The notes below the pieces were generated by a model. The model had not been told where the DNA came from, did no database searches, and saw only the letters and a list, made by a program, of their open reading frames with translations. Both the position numbers and the translations under genes were made by a program. DNA of 64,000 nucleotides, taken from Parus major. Taxonomy: Eukaryota > Chordata > Aves > Passeriformes > Paridae. Where the stretch lies: positions 32,750,709-32,814,708 of the forward strand of contig NC_031776.1 in NCBI RefSeq assembly GCF_001522545.3, written 5' to 3'. Positions 28,060 through 49,391 of this stretch are shown in pieces. Positions within the stretch are counted from its first letter, which is position 1; each line of letters opens with the position of its first letter.

Positions 28060-28640
28060 GCTGTTTTGGAAATGCTGACAGGAGAAAGCAGTGCCATGGG
28101 CTGCAGCCTTTACAGCTGCCATCGTGTCACTGCTGTCATCCACATTTGACACAGCAGCCCGAAAGGTGTCTGCTTTCTGAGCTTCTAAAAAGCATCTTTC
28201 CAGTCCCTGTGCAGGGATTGATATTTTCTTCTACCTCTCTGCAAGGGTTTCACCCAGGAGGAAACATCACACGCTGGAGAGAGGCTCTGGAGCAGCGCCT
28301 TCAGGAGGGACTTGTCTCCAGCATCTCTTCCCACACCTTCTCGTGTTTGTCCAACCAGCTTCCCTCCAAGCACAGAGCACCAGGGATCCTGGAGACAGGC
28401 AGCACCTGCAGGGCTCAGCCCAGCACAGAGAGCTTCCCTGGGAATATCAGTGTGGCTTAAAAGGGAATTCACCAGTGGGAAGGTTTCCCTGCTCTGAGAT
28501 GGGCAGCATTTGGGATTTGCCATACGTCCTGCCCATGGCCAGCTGCCAGAGATTGCACCTAGATGGGATCTGTTTGTGAGGGTACTCCCAAAACCAGCTG
28601 TGCAGAAAATACAGCCCTGTCCTGGCTGGTTTTATACTTC
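28060..28640. other. GC-richer patch of unknown origin in intron 13
   Basis: Nearly 600 bp visibly richer in G and C than the surrounding intron, with many CAGC, CTGC and CCAG words and several overlapping open frames on both strands (up to 143 residues on plus, 28029-28460). None of the translations resembles a known family. It could be an old transposon, an old retroposed gene piece, or a conserved regulatory stretch. I cannot decide from sequence alone. Confidence 0.4.
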
Positions 28641-30210
28641 ACGTGTTCAACTGGTGTTTCCACACACAGGCATTCCAATTCCACAGCAGCAACTGACATG
28701 AAAAACATTCCTATCTCCTTCTTCACAAGTCTAGCACATTATTCTCCTCCAAATACTTTCCACCTATTACCAACCTCTGCAAAAACACATTATTTCTAAT
28801 GTAGGCAGAGCATGTTTAATCAGATTTTTTTTCAGGAATTGTCCTGCTTTCCTAATGAAAACAAGTGGTTTATTAGCCATAAGCATCACAGATATTCATG
28901 ATGCATTCAGGTGTGGGTGACCGGTTTAAACCTTATAACCTGCTAAAGTGAATCTGAACATGAGGATTGTGCAATATTGGTCTCAGGGAATTCAAATAAG
29001 CCAATGATTTGCCCAACAAAGTATAAAATTAAGCATGGATTCTGAATTGCTAAGAATACAGGGTAATGGCACTCAAATGAGCAGTTCTTTTATCAACAAA
29101 TACACCTGTCAGCACTGGAGACTTTTAGAACTGAAGAATGGACCAGCAAACCATAACTAGTCTGTGCTAGTTCAGATAAAAATAAATGACACTGTCATCC
29201 TAAGAGTATCAGTTCCCAAAATTTCCAAATTAAAATGCTCTTGATAATAATAGAAACTATTGTAATTGAAAAATTGTCCCCTTGTTTTGATAAGGAAAAT
29301 TCAAACAGGAAAAATAAATTCAATGAATCCAGCTTAATTCGGGTCATAGATTGGAAAATTCCCTCATTTTTCAAATTCTGAAATTTTGCACCAAGCAAAC
29401 GAAACATCCCATCAATTACCAGGATATCCAGCTCCAATAAACCAGATATTTGTGTTTTTTAATAATCTACCTGAGAACTCCCCAAACACTCAAAATTAGC
29501 ACTGTATGAACTAGAGCTTCACTTATGGTCAAAGACAGTTTTTTCAGTGCCCAAATAAAATATTAAATGAAGGTTTTAAGACTTCTACTTTCCAAATCTT
29601 TAGAAGGGTTTCATTGTTTTGACATGGGATTGTCTTATGATGATGCTAAAAATCATTTAAACCATTGAAACTGGTGTTTTGGATATATTTTAATTCAGAG
29701 TTTGATACTGGAAACACTAAGCATTGCAATTTAGGACCTTGTGACCTCTGATCACAAAATCTTCAGTGCAAAGTGTTGCATACAACTGTCCTTAATATTG
29801 TTATAATGTTATTAAAAGTGTTTTTTCTTCACCTTAAAATTAGTGGGTTTACCACTCTTTTCTCTCTGGATGAAAAGGTAATTTTTTCTCTTCAAGTGGA
29901 CAGACAGATAATCATATCAACAGTAAAACAGTTATCAAGTAATTTCTACAAAATTCATTGAATTTAGGGTGTAAAATGTATGTCATGTTGCTTTTATGTA
30001 AAATTTATTGAATTCTTTAAATAATTTTCACTTCTGCTTGCTAATGCATTCTGTTAAAAAAAAATAAATGCTTTAAAATATCATCACTTTATTGACAGGC
30101 CATTAATAAGGTAGCAACAATTGACATAACCACTTTAACACTCTAAAAAATGAAATTATCTACCAAAAGGGACTTGAGCAAAACAAAAAAATACACAGAG
30201 AAAGAGCTGC

Positions 30211-30226
30211 TTTTTTTTTTTTTTTT
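30211..30226. repeat. T16 homopolymer
   Basis: Sixteen T in a row in intron 13 (on the transcript a run of A). Could be the decayed tail of a retroposed sequence, but no body is evident. Confidence 0.7.
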
Positions 30227-30720
30227 AAAGTGCCATAATTTATCCTCAACTATATGAATCCCAAAATACTAAAACTGAGGCTAAGTCATGGTATGAAATG
30301 CATGCTTCAACTGTTGCTTTTTTCTCTGTGTGAAAAGTTAAGGGCCAATTTATCTTTGGAATATGCAGCTGATGTTCTGGTGAGGAAGGATCCACATTTG
30401 CAGTCACAGCATCCTCTCACACATATCCATGACTTACTAAAACCCTGACCTCTGCATTTTTCTAACGATGATACAAAGATTGAGAAATACAGATGGGCTC
30501 TCCTTCAGCCTTCTGTAATCCTAGAGTCAGTAATACTCCACTAAATCTGCAGTAGATTTCTGTTGGAATGGGCAAAAAATAACTTAAATTGTGAAACACA
30601 ACAGTAGCATGAGTGTTGTTCACACCTTTATGCCTGTTCTTATCGCTGTAGATGAAAAACATCATTGTACACTTAAATTATCAGTTCAAGACCATGCCCA
30701 TAATAAATCACTATCAGTTA

Positions 30721-31148
<428 letters not shown>

Positions 31149-31323
31149 CCTTTTACTGGGTGAACTGCAAGACACTGAGGTTTATCGATTCCATGGATGA
31201 TTGAGGTTTTCAAGGAACCATCCAAATGTGCCACGTTAATTTGTGTTTCATCAAATTCTGAGCTAATCCAATATAAATTACGTGATATCCAATCCACTGC
31301 AAGACCTCTGATACTCTGAATAT
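31149..31323 (-). CDS. LRP1B: LRP1B exon 12: propeller blade LYWIS
   Basis: 175 bp, phase 1 in and phase 2 out. [64 protein letters not shown] replaces the canonical YWTD in this blade, which is normal for the family. There is one unpaired-looking cysteine (KPQCL); by memory the same cysteine is present in mammalian LRP1B. Acceptor tttgcag, donor aaagg followed by gtaagg. Confidence 0.95.
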
Positions 31324-35814
<4,491 letters not shown>

Positions 35815-35855
35815 CTACTCATTTTTTATAAGCTAATATTCAACTCTAGTCCAAG

Positions 35856-35861
35856 AATATA

Positions 35862-35896
<35 letters not shown>
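35856..35896. repeat. (TA)n microsatellite
   Basis: An interrupted TA tract: a short TA run, tttta, then about 15 uninterrupted TA units. Likely variable in length between individuals. Confidence 0.9.
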
Positions 35897-35899
<3 letters not shown>

Positions 35900-38189
35900 A
35901 AGGCAGCCACAGTTTATAATTGTAACTTTAGGAAGCAACTGGGTATAATTTTCCCAGGGAGACATTAATTTTGCAGCCCTTTCATAAGATTTAAATCTTA
36001 CACTCCTAATCAAGACACATGGAATTAAAAAAGATGTCAATGTGATGAGGACCTGAAGAACAGATTTAATTGTGTGAAAGCAATAGTCAAAGTTTAGATT
36101 ATGAGATGAACTATGGTGAATTCAATGTTTCCTCTCAATATGATTTCTCTACTAGAATATTAGTTGGAAATCTAACACACAAAGAGAATCTGTAAGGGAG
36201 AAAAAAAACCACACAAAAAAACCACAGCAAAGTATTTCTACTTTTCTCAAAGAAAACCTCTCCTAAGTGTAGGTTTTCACAAGTTGCTTCCTATAGGTCA
36301 CTGATTGAATAAGATGTGCTAAAACTGCTTTAAAGAGCAGGAAGAAAGTTGACCAGAGAAGACCCCTTAGTCTTACAAAACTTGGAAATCATTCTTATTA
36401 TCTTCATTCCTTGTTATAAACACTAAAGCTCCAGAGCACTGCTGAAGAGACATTTCAAGCATGAACAGAAAGTAATGTTGACTCCTCCCTTTGTAAAAAA
36501 AAAAAACCTTTTGAAAATTAACATTGATGAAAAAGGAAGTGGGATTGACTGACTTAAAGACAAACATATAATTAATAAAACCAATTAGTGCACAATGTAT
36601 TCCTCTAATGTTGTGCTAAGCTGCAGTAGAAGTAATTAGATAACCACAGCAACCTAATATATGAATTTCCTTAAAAAATAAAATTTAGCTCAAACTCAAG
36701 TACCAAAATTTCCAGACAAAGTTTGCTTCATTGAACCATTATTTTTTCCACCAGTGCACACTTCCTGAAATTTATCCAGCAGTTCCTGAATCCTTTAACT
36801 GATTACTTGTCTAACCTGTACTGTGGGAAGAAAGAAGCTTTCAAACTCTTGGAAAAACAGGTTAATTATAATTGTAGCCATCATTCTATTAAAAAACCCA
36901 ACAACAACAAAAACCACAGGCTTTTACTTTTTTCCTATAAAATCATCCAATTTGGCCCTTTTAAGTGCTGGCACACTGGAGGCCACTCAGCCTTTCCCAG
37001 AAAATAAAATAGAGAAATGTTTATTTAACATCAGTTTTCTTACATCAATAGGGACACTGAGACAAAATTTGAGGTGATCTCTTGTAATAAGTTCACAACT
37101 CCATGTGGAAGACAAAAAAAATATGTGAAGTTGAAGAAAAGACAGTGAAGTTAATGAGGCTCAGGGAGCCTTTCCAATTATTAATACACTATGAGTAAAT
37201 TGAAGTCATCTATCCTTACGAAGTATCAGAAACAAAACACAACTTAGGGTTTGGAAAATACTGTGAATATTATTTATGTTGTACAGAATCTCAGGAGACC
37301 AGTTAGAGATTCAACCTCCTGCAATTTTTTTGGGCATTTTTTCCACAGGTGCTGCAAGACTCCAAAAATTTGTTTTGCAGAGAAGTTTTTCCTTTCATTT
37401 ATTTGCCAATACAGAGCAATAATTTCTGTGAAATTTCAACCTCTCTGCATACAGCCATCTGTGACAAGGATTTACTTTGGGCCTAAGAATAAGTAATCCC
37501 TGTATTGTCTTTCCATGCAAGTAGTGCTGCATGGAATGGAATATATAGAATTTAAAAAGAAAGACAAAGAGAAGAAAACAAATAGTAAAAGATATGCTGG
37601 TTAATGATCATTTTAAAGAGAGTGTTGTAGTTCAAGGGTGCTCCAAGCATCCACCAAGAGGAGTCAGTGCAATTCGTGTTCTGTTCACAGCACAACTCTT
37701 CCACAGAACACAAAATTGGAAATTTGTGGAAAATTCTGGAAATTGGTGGAAAAAAGAAGTGTTATAAAGCAGATGTGTTTGTTTCCACATGAATGCACAA
37801 CTCTAGGAGTAAAGTACCATTACTTCTAGCAGCACATATTTATATATTCCTTTCATATTCATACTGCTTGCACTGAATAACAGCTAAGCCTGCTCTTTAT
37901 TTCCCAATAAAAACTAATTCTCCTGAGGGCACATTGTTATTGCTCTGATTCTCAAAAATTTGGCTTTTTTTGATATTCTTGTGCTCATTCTAACACTTCT
38001 GTTTCTACTGTGAATAACCTCATGAGCATTTGTTTCTCACCTTTTCTGTGCCATTTCTGATTTCACAGACTGCCACCATAGAGAAGCCTGTCTATAAATG
38101 GTATTTCCAACAGCATCAGCCAACCTGTCCCCAGACCAAAACCTGTCCCATACTCTTGATCAGCCTTTCAGGCTTTCTTGATGTGCTGT

Positions 38190-38840
38190 GTATGATCTGT
38201 GTGAGTATTCCAGCTGTGGGGGTGATACGGATTTATGCAGCATCACAGTTCACTACCTGTGCTGCTTTATTCCTTTCCCAATCATTTCCACCAATCTATT
38301 TTCCTTTTGATCACAGCCAGCCACAGAACTGGCATTTTCCATGACTGAACAGCCTTTTTCATTATTTGATTGATTTCCACTGCTGATTGCTTGTCAATCT
38401 GTTTCTCTCACAGTGCTGTGCACAGATATACACATGTCACTGTCGTCACATTGCTTCTTGACTGCTCTCTAAAACTTCATTTTAACAAAATACTTATTTT
38501 TCTTGACCAGTAACCCTTAAAAACAACCCCTCCAGACGTTCCATCACCAGCTGACAAATGAACACTTACTCTGACAACACTTCAATATCTATTTCCTATG
38601 GCAAACTTATCCCCTGCATTAACTTTATATTGAGCTTGTCCCTCCGTGGCTCCAGATTTTAGTGAGACAAAGTTTGATCTCACACTTTAACAGTGCACAA
38701 AATGTTTGAATTCAGCCTAAACCTTCAAATATCTGCACTACAGTCGCATCAAAAGGTGCTTTCAAATTGCTGACAATCGATTCCTACTCATATTTAAAAC
38801 CAGTTACAGATCTAATCCTCTGCTCACTGCCAATACTTCC
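38190..38840 (-). mobile_element. possible ancient CR1/L3-like LINE remnant
   Basis: gtattccagctgtgggggtg, ggatttatgcagcatcac, ctttattcctttcccaatca, ttttccttttgatcaca and, later, aaaaccagttacagatctaat resemble, in order and with gaps, the reverse complement of an old L3/CR1-type LINE known from reptiles and birds. Identity is low and the middle is unclear. The 104-residue open frame covering part of it (38030-38344, plus) has no recognised family. Confidence 0.35.
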
Positions 38841-39451
38841 AATGGAATTGCTTTTCCTAAGGCCAAAAGTACTCAGCCAAGTTAAAGCTTGATTATATCT
38901 GATTATTTTAGCACTGATCTTTGAAATTTGCAGGTTAGGACTGATTGGATATGAAAGTTCTAAAGTAAATATTCATTTTTCTAATCACTCTGTTTCAGTT
39001 TTTAAGCATTCACTTCAAAAATTAGTCAGTATAAAAACTTAGATATTCACCATGAAATTAAATAAACAGGAATATCTTAGAACCAAGCACAGTTCTTGAT
39101 AAAACTCAGAAAAACATATGTTAATATATACAATAAATATATAAGTAAAATAATAATATATAAATATTTGTATAAACATTTTGCATTATTTATAATAAAT
39201 ATACCAAACTTTGTTCTAGTTTTGACGTAAAAACAACATATACAAGGTTGAGATAAGACCTCAAAGTAATACTTCTTTTAGTTCTCCTTGTCATAAGCTA
39301 CATTTCTATAAAAGTTTATTATTTTAAACAGCAGGAAATCTGGGCCTCAATAGAATATTGCAACAAAACACTGCTATGAAGTTAAATGTTCATTTTTTAA
39401 TTACAAAAAGAGCCCAGTGGTACCAATATACTTTATATTTAACAGTTGTTA

Positions 39452-39489
39452 TTATACTGTTTGTCCTGATTTATACTGTTTGTCCTGAT
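39452..39489. repeat. perfect 19-bp tandem duplication
   Basis: ttatactgtttgtcctgat occurs twice head to tail without a mismatch, which suggests a recent slip. Confidence 0.85.
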
Positions 39490-39599
39490 TTCTAAATAAA
39501 AATTTAATCTGCAGAAAGAAAAATAATGTCATAGCCATGTGTTTGGTTTTAAATTTTAATTCAAATCAAAAACCCTGGAGAAATGGAGAAAGGAAAAAG

Positions 39600-39614
39600 A
39601 AAAAAAAAAAAAAA
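39600..39614. repeat. A15 homopolymer
   Basis: Fifteen A preceded by gaaaaag. No flanking duplication or element body recognised. Confidence 0.65.
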
Positions 39615-41466
39615 GGCGACATGAGAAATTCACAGCTTTGTGTTTTCAAGCTGTGATCCTTCCAATGCTCTATATTTACCCCTCTTATCACTATCCTCAG
39701 TTGGGCACTGCTACAACTTCTCGTGACTAAAATACACCTTGTTCTTTGCGGCAAGTGCATTTTTAAAATACAATGGTAGTTGAAAATAATTTTAAAAATC
39801 TTCCTAGAAACGCTGTGTTTGCCATTGTAACTGCACTCCTGACACAGATCTGATTCTGGGAGGATGAGTGGGCCTCAAGCTCACATTCCTGAGAATATTC
39901 TGAATTAGGGGACAAACCTTCCTCAGTCCCCTGTGGTTCACTGACAGCTGAATTTACCATCCATACAAATATCTCACTTGAACTTCACTGCCTTAAATTA
40001 GCATCTGGCCTAGATTGACTCAAATAATGTAGCTTTAGGCTACAAGAATTTATTTAGGTCTGCTCTACTTTGTTTCAATCAAAAATAACTTCCTTGATAT
40101 AAATTAAAAGCTAATAAACTTTCACCCACGTAGGTGACCCAGATGGAGATGAAAACACAAAATGCTCATCCTGCAGTGCTCTATTCATACTGACAATGCA
40201 CAGTGTAAATCTACTCTTAATTTTATTTTAGGATTCTAACCTGCACTCTGACTTGTTCATTTATTGCAAAATAGCTACAAATTCAAAGGAAAAATTAACA
40301 AGTAATCAGGCAGCATCACAATTTCTTTAGCTCAAATGAAAAGGTACTGCAGACTTGGTGAAAGAAATTGCTTCTGCTGGAAGACAATTAGAGCTAACCC
40401 AGAAGGCCAATCATAAATCAAAATCCAGTGCTTTCTACATCATAAAATAAAAACTGCAATTACACAACTTGATCCTTGAACTTCTTGATTTTGTCAAAAA
40501 ACAACTGAAGACTCTCCTGCAGCTTTTACTTGCCTGGAGGCCGAGATATCTGTGGCTGTGGAATACTGCCTGATGTCTCCCTGGGCTACAGAATCCCTCT
40601 GAAGATGCTGTCTGGCCCCAGTCCAAACAGAAAAGTAGTTGTTCTTTTTCTGACAGCAAGAAAAGGCAAATAGCAGCTATACTGCTGCTCTAGAAACACC
40701 AAATATGGAACACAAATCCCAAAGTTCAGGAGGGGACCAATTAAAAGAAGATTGCCAAAAAACCCCCAAACAAACAAAAACACCCAAAAACCTGAAATGA
40801 AACAAAATGGAAAAAAAATAAGAAAAAACTTATTTAAAGGTGTGTGAAGATATGCATATTTTCTCCACCTCTATTTATCTAGCTGGGCATATGTATTATC
40901 TTAAGCACAAGTCAAACAACACCTTAGAATGGTACCCTGCCCCAAAAAGTAAATTCTGAAGAAGGGAAATAAGTTGCTTATTTCAGAAAGTGATGAATTC
41001 CAAGGGACTTGACATCCACTGAAAACCAGAAGCATTCATCTTCAATATACATTCGTTATTATTTCAAAATAAAAGCATGAAAAGAATGTATCCTGACAAT
41101 TTATGTCACAATATTGAGAGGTCACAGCTGTCACCATGTTTGGGCACACTAACAAATGATGAGTGGTAACTCATTGCTTTTCCTTTATTCCATGTGCTGG
41201 TAGAGAATATTCCTCAAATCTTTTGTTTTCGAGTGTGCAGTGAGAATTTTACTTGCTCATTCACATTAGAGCTTTAGCCATAGGTTTTCTGTGCAGAACT
41301 AATGCAGAATTGGGTTCCAGTACATTTACACAGCCATCCAAAAATTGTCAGGATTTGAAGTTTTCAAATCAAGACTGGTCAAAACCTACTAACATAAAAG
41401 TCTAAGTGCCTTACTGAGCACTACAAACCCTGGATGAGAAGAAAAACAAAATATTACTTCTCCATA

Positions 41467-41491
41467 TTTAAAAAAACAAACAAACAAACAA
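41467..41491. repeat. (CAAA)n microsatellite
   Basis: aaaaaacaaacaaacaaaca and aga: about four CAAA units after an A run. Confidence 0.7.
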
Positions 41492-41859
41492 GAACAACAG
41501 CAAATATTCATGAGATAAATTCTAAAATAATATTGCATTAACATCAACTTCTTGCCAAGAAAGCTGAAATTTATCCAGAGGACATGGAAGATTCTGTAAC
41601 TAACTAGTGGTCATCCTCCAGTGTTCTTTTTCACTTTCCAATGTTTATGTACAAAATAATCACTGGTTTTTGTAATATCTCACAAAAAAAACCCCAAAAC
41701 CTTACTGATTTCTTTTTTTTAGCACTGATATTTTGAATGCTACATCCTAATTTATATATCTATTTATATATATATGTACCCCATAAAAACTTCTGCCACA
41801 TGGGTTGTGTGCTTTTGACCTCATCTAGTGCTGAATACAACAGTTCAAGGCAAAATAAT

Positions 41860-46536
<4,677 letters not shown>

Positions 46537-48194
46537 TTATCAGGAGAAAGAGATGATTAAAACAATTCATCTTTTGATAAGGAGTTTTTCAATTACTTTT
46601 TAAGTCCAACAGACTTCTTAATTCTCCCTTCTAGCATTATCTTTGATCCAAACTAGAGATATTAGACATTAAATTTGGGAATATCAGACTCAATCATTGA
46701 ACTGTATTTTGTAGCTCTAGCAGAACGAGTCCATAATTAGAGCTTTAAAAAGTCACATTATCAAATTTAAAATCTTCCGCTCAAAAGGTTCAGAAAAAAG
46801 AAACCATTAAAATATACGTTGTTTCAAAGGTCAATCACCTGAAACAATTTACTAATACATAAAGCACCTTTTGAATTTACAGTGTACCTTGTGTTTTCAA
46901 TTGAAGTGCATAAAAACCCCTTCATGCCAAACTAACAAGCAAGAAAATGAGCATTTGATGTGTTTGGTGATACATGTCATCACAAATCCAGCTACAAATG
47001 ACTTTCTCCTTCCATTGTAAATGACTTTATGCTACATGATTTGTGCCTGTGAGTTGATATCCAAGTGTAAAACACAATCAGCACTGGTCAAGCATATTAT
47101 GAAATTGATTGTTTTTATTATAGTTCTTACATAGATTAGGAAAGGTTTTTCAAGGAAGTAGCTGCATTAATAAAACAAACAAGACAAAAAATTGGATTTT
47201 ATAAAGTGTTGAATCAACTCAGTATATTCACTTTGATACAGATATTTTTTCACAGCAATCCTTTTCTGTGAGGAGCTAGTTGTTTCCCCCAAAACACTTT
47301 GAGCTCCTTCTCCTAGGGTGAAACAGAGGTTTGCTTTCCATAAAATTAAACTTATTTATGTAAAGGATTATTGGCAGTTTATGGCAATAGGCAATATTCC
47401 TGCTTCTCAGGGCTCCTGAGAGTCTCTGAAAATACCCAGTTTCTCTCTTGCTCATTCACTTGAACTCTTCACTGTTCACTTCCTCCTGCAGCTCATCTTC
47501 TCCTGATCCCCACTGCACACCCAGACTAAATGATCTGTCATGTTTGGGGCTAATCAGGCACCTCAGCAGAGCTGTGTTTCTGCTCTTGTAGCACTTGCTC
47601 ACAATCTGCCTTGAACTTTGCAAATGACCCTCCTGTTTGTTAAAGCAGTGAATGACTTTCTGCAAAGCAAATTTTTCAAAGCTCTGCAGTGGTTAAATAA
47701 TTTAGTGCAGAACAGGATCACTGACATTAGTGGCTGTTTCACAAGCACCACTTATCTGAAGTTGAGACACACTTTAAAGGCACTTCCCAAATTCTGATAA
47801 ATTGGCAGCTATTGTGCAGGAGGCTACTGATCTCTGGGGTTTTTTGGCAATTCCAATGCATAAGAACACAAGTCATAATCCTCACCAGTAGCTTTTTGGC
47901 TATTTCTCAGTAATTAACAACACAATGGGGAAAAAAAAAAATGGAACCTAACAAATGAGTGATGTGTTGGATTGCTTTCTTCATTCAAAGTACAGGGATT
48001 ACAGTTTGAGATAAATAACCTACGGTGCAAATTATCTTTATGAAAAGGATTAAAGTTGAGTGAAATCTTGACAGGATTTACAATTGAAATAAACACCACA
48101 ATACCCTAAGCTTGGCTGACAGCAGCCTGCAACACCGTACCCTCCTCTGAGCACAGCTGTGGAAGAAGAGTGTGAATCAATACAGAAATACAAG

Positions 48195-48606
48195 AGGAAA
48201 TGGACAAGGTGCTCCAAAAGGTCTAGAAATCATGGCCTGCAAGGGAAGAACAAACAATCTGGAACTGTTTAGTCTGAAAAAATGGAATGAGATGATGAGT
48301 GGAAGCACATAAAATTCCCTTAAGACATAAAAGGCTTGTGAATTGAAAACGGGAAAAATCCTGTTTTCTGTATCAATAACAAAAGTAGGGCAAGGATTAA
48401 AGGCTTAAACTGGACCAGGAATACTCAGAAAGACCAGAAAAACAAAAAAAATCTTCAGGGGTTGAGTCAACAAAACATTTCACCCCTGGGAAACTTGGAG
48501 TTTAGCACTGAGGATGTCCTGAAGGTCTTGGACAGGAGACAAGCAGCAGCAGTATTAGCCAGGCTTTGATCTTCATTCCAACCTGACCATTCAATGGCTC
48601 TATAAA
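48195..48606 (+). mobile_element. decayed CR1 LINE copy
   Basis: Degenerate plus-strand CR1. Recognisable in order: gaactgtttagtctgaaaaa, aaggattaaaggcttaaact, cacccctgggaaacttggag, gatgtcctgaaggtcttgga, agccaggctttgatcttcat and tccaacctgaccattcaatg. Strongly mutated, so an old insertion. Boundaries approximate. Confidence 0.6.
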
Positions 48607-49366
48607 ATCAGCATCATTACCATGAATTGGAAATTTCAGGCTCAATCAAATATTTATTTCTTTTTTTCAAATATGCTTCCATCACCTGATAAACACAAAA
48701 TTTGATGTTATTTTCCTGATTTATTTTCTAGAAATTGAAAGGAAATTTTATTCTGGAAATTGATTAAAAGTATTTCTGCAAAGTCTCATATCAATATAGT
48801 GGTTATTGACTATATTCTTTACAACTTTCAGGAAAATTAACTGTTAGCAATTTGTCAGAAAAAGTACAGAAATGTATGATTTTTCTGATTTCGTAAATAC
48901 CTCAAACATTTTTCCAGAAAGGCTAGCATATAAAATATATGATACAAACAAAGTATAAATTACATAGAAAACAGTAAAAACCTCTCTGAAGAAAACTGCC
49001 TAAACAATGACATCAGATGACTCCATAAAGAATAATGTTTCACATTTTTCAGTGGGTTAAATTTAAAATGCTTTCTTAGGAAAAATTCTGACTGAACCTA
49101 ATTGTTTGATTGAAGGTTACTGCATCAACAGCAGCACAGCAAGAATCTACACTGTGTTTTTATGAAAATTACCGCAAAAAAACCCCAATAACTTCATAAA
49201 GATTATGAAAAAAACTTTAATGAAAAGTTTGATCCAGCTCAGAAAGGATTGAACTATTCCCCTCTCCATTTTGGTATTGAAAGGTATTTGGAAATTATAA
49301 CAAAATTGAGTTTCAAACCAGCTAAGACAGATCAAACAGACACTTCAACCTCTTTTTTTTTTTAAG

Positions 49367-49391
49367 GATATAGATATATAGATATATAGAT
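49367..49391. repeat. GATATATA-type microsatellite
   Basis: gatatagatatatagatata then tagat, about three 8-base units after a T-run. Confidence 0.7.

Noticed and set aside
28029..28460. 143-residue plus-strand open frame in the GC-richer patch
   Set aside because: Several frames on both strands are open at once, as expected of GC-rich sequence. No domain, start context or family evidence for a gene. The patch itself is kept as a finding.
38030..38344. 104-residue plus-strand frame with hydrophobic stretch
   Set aside because: Looks like a membrane segment at first sight, but no family match. It overlaps a likely old LINE remnant on the other strand.
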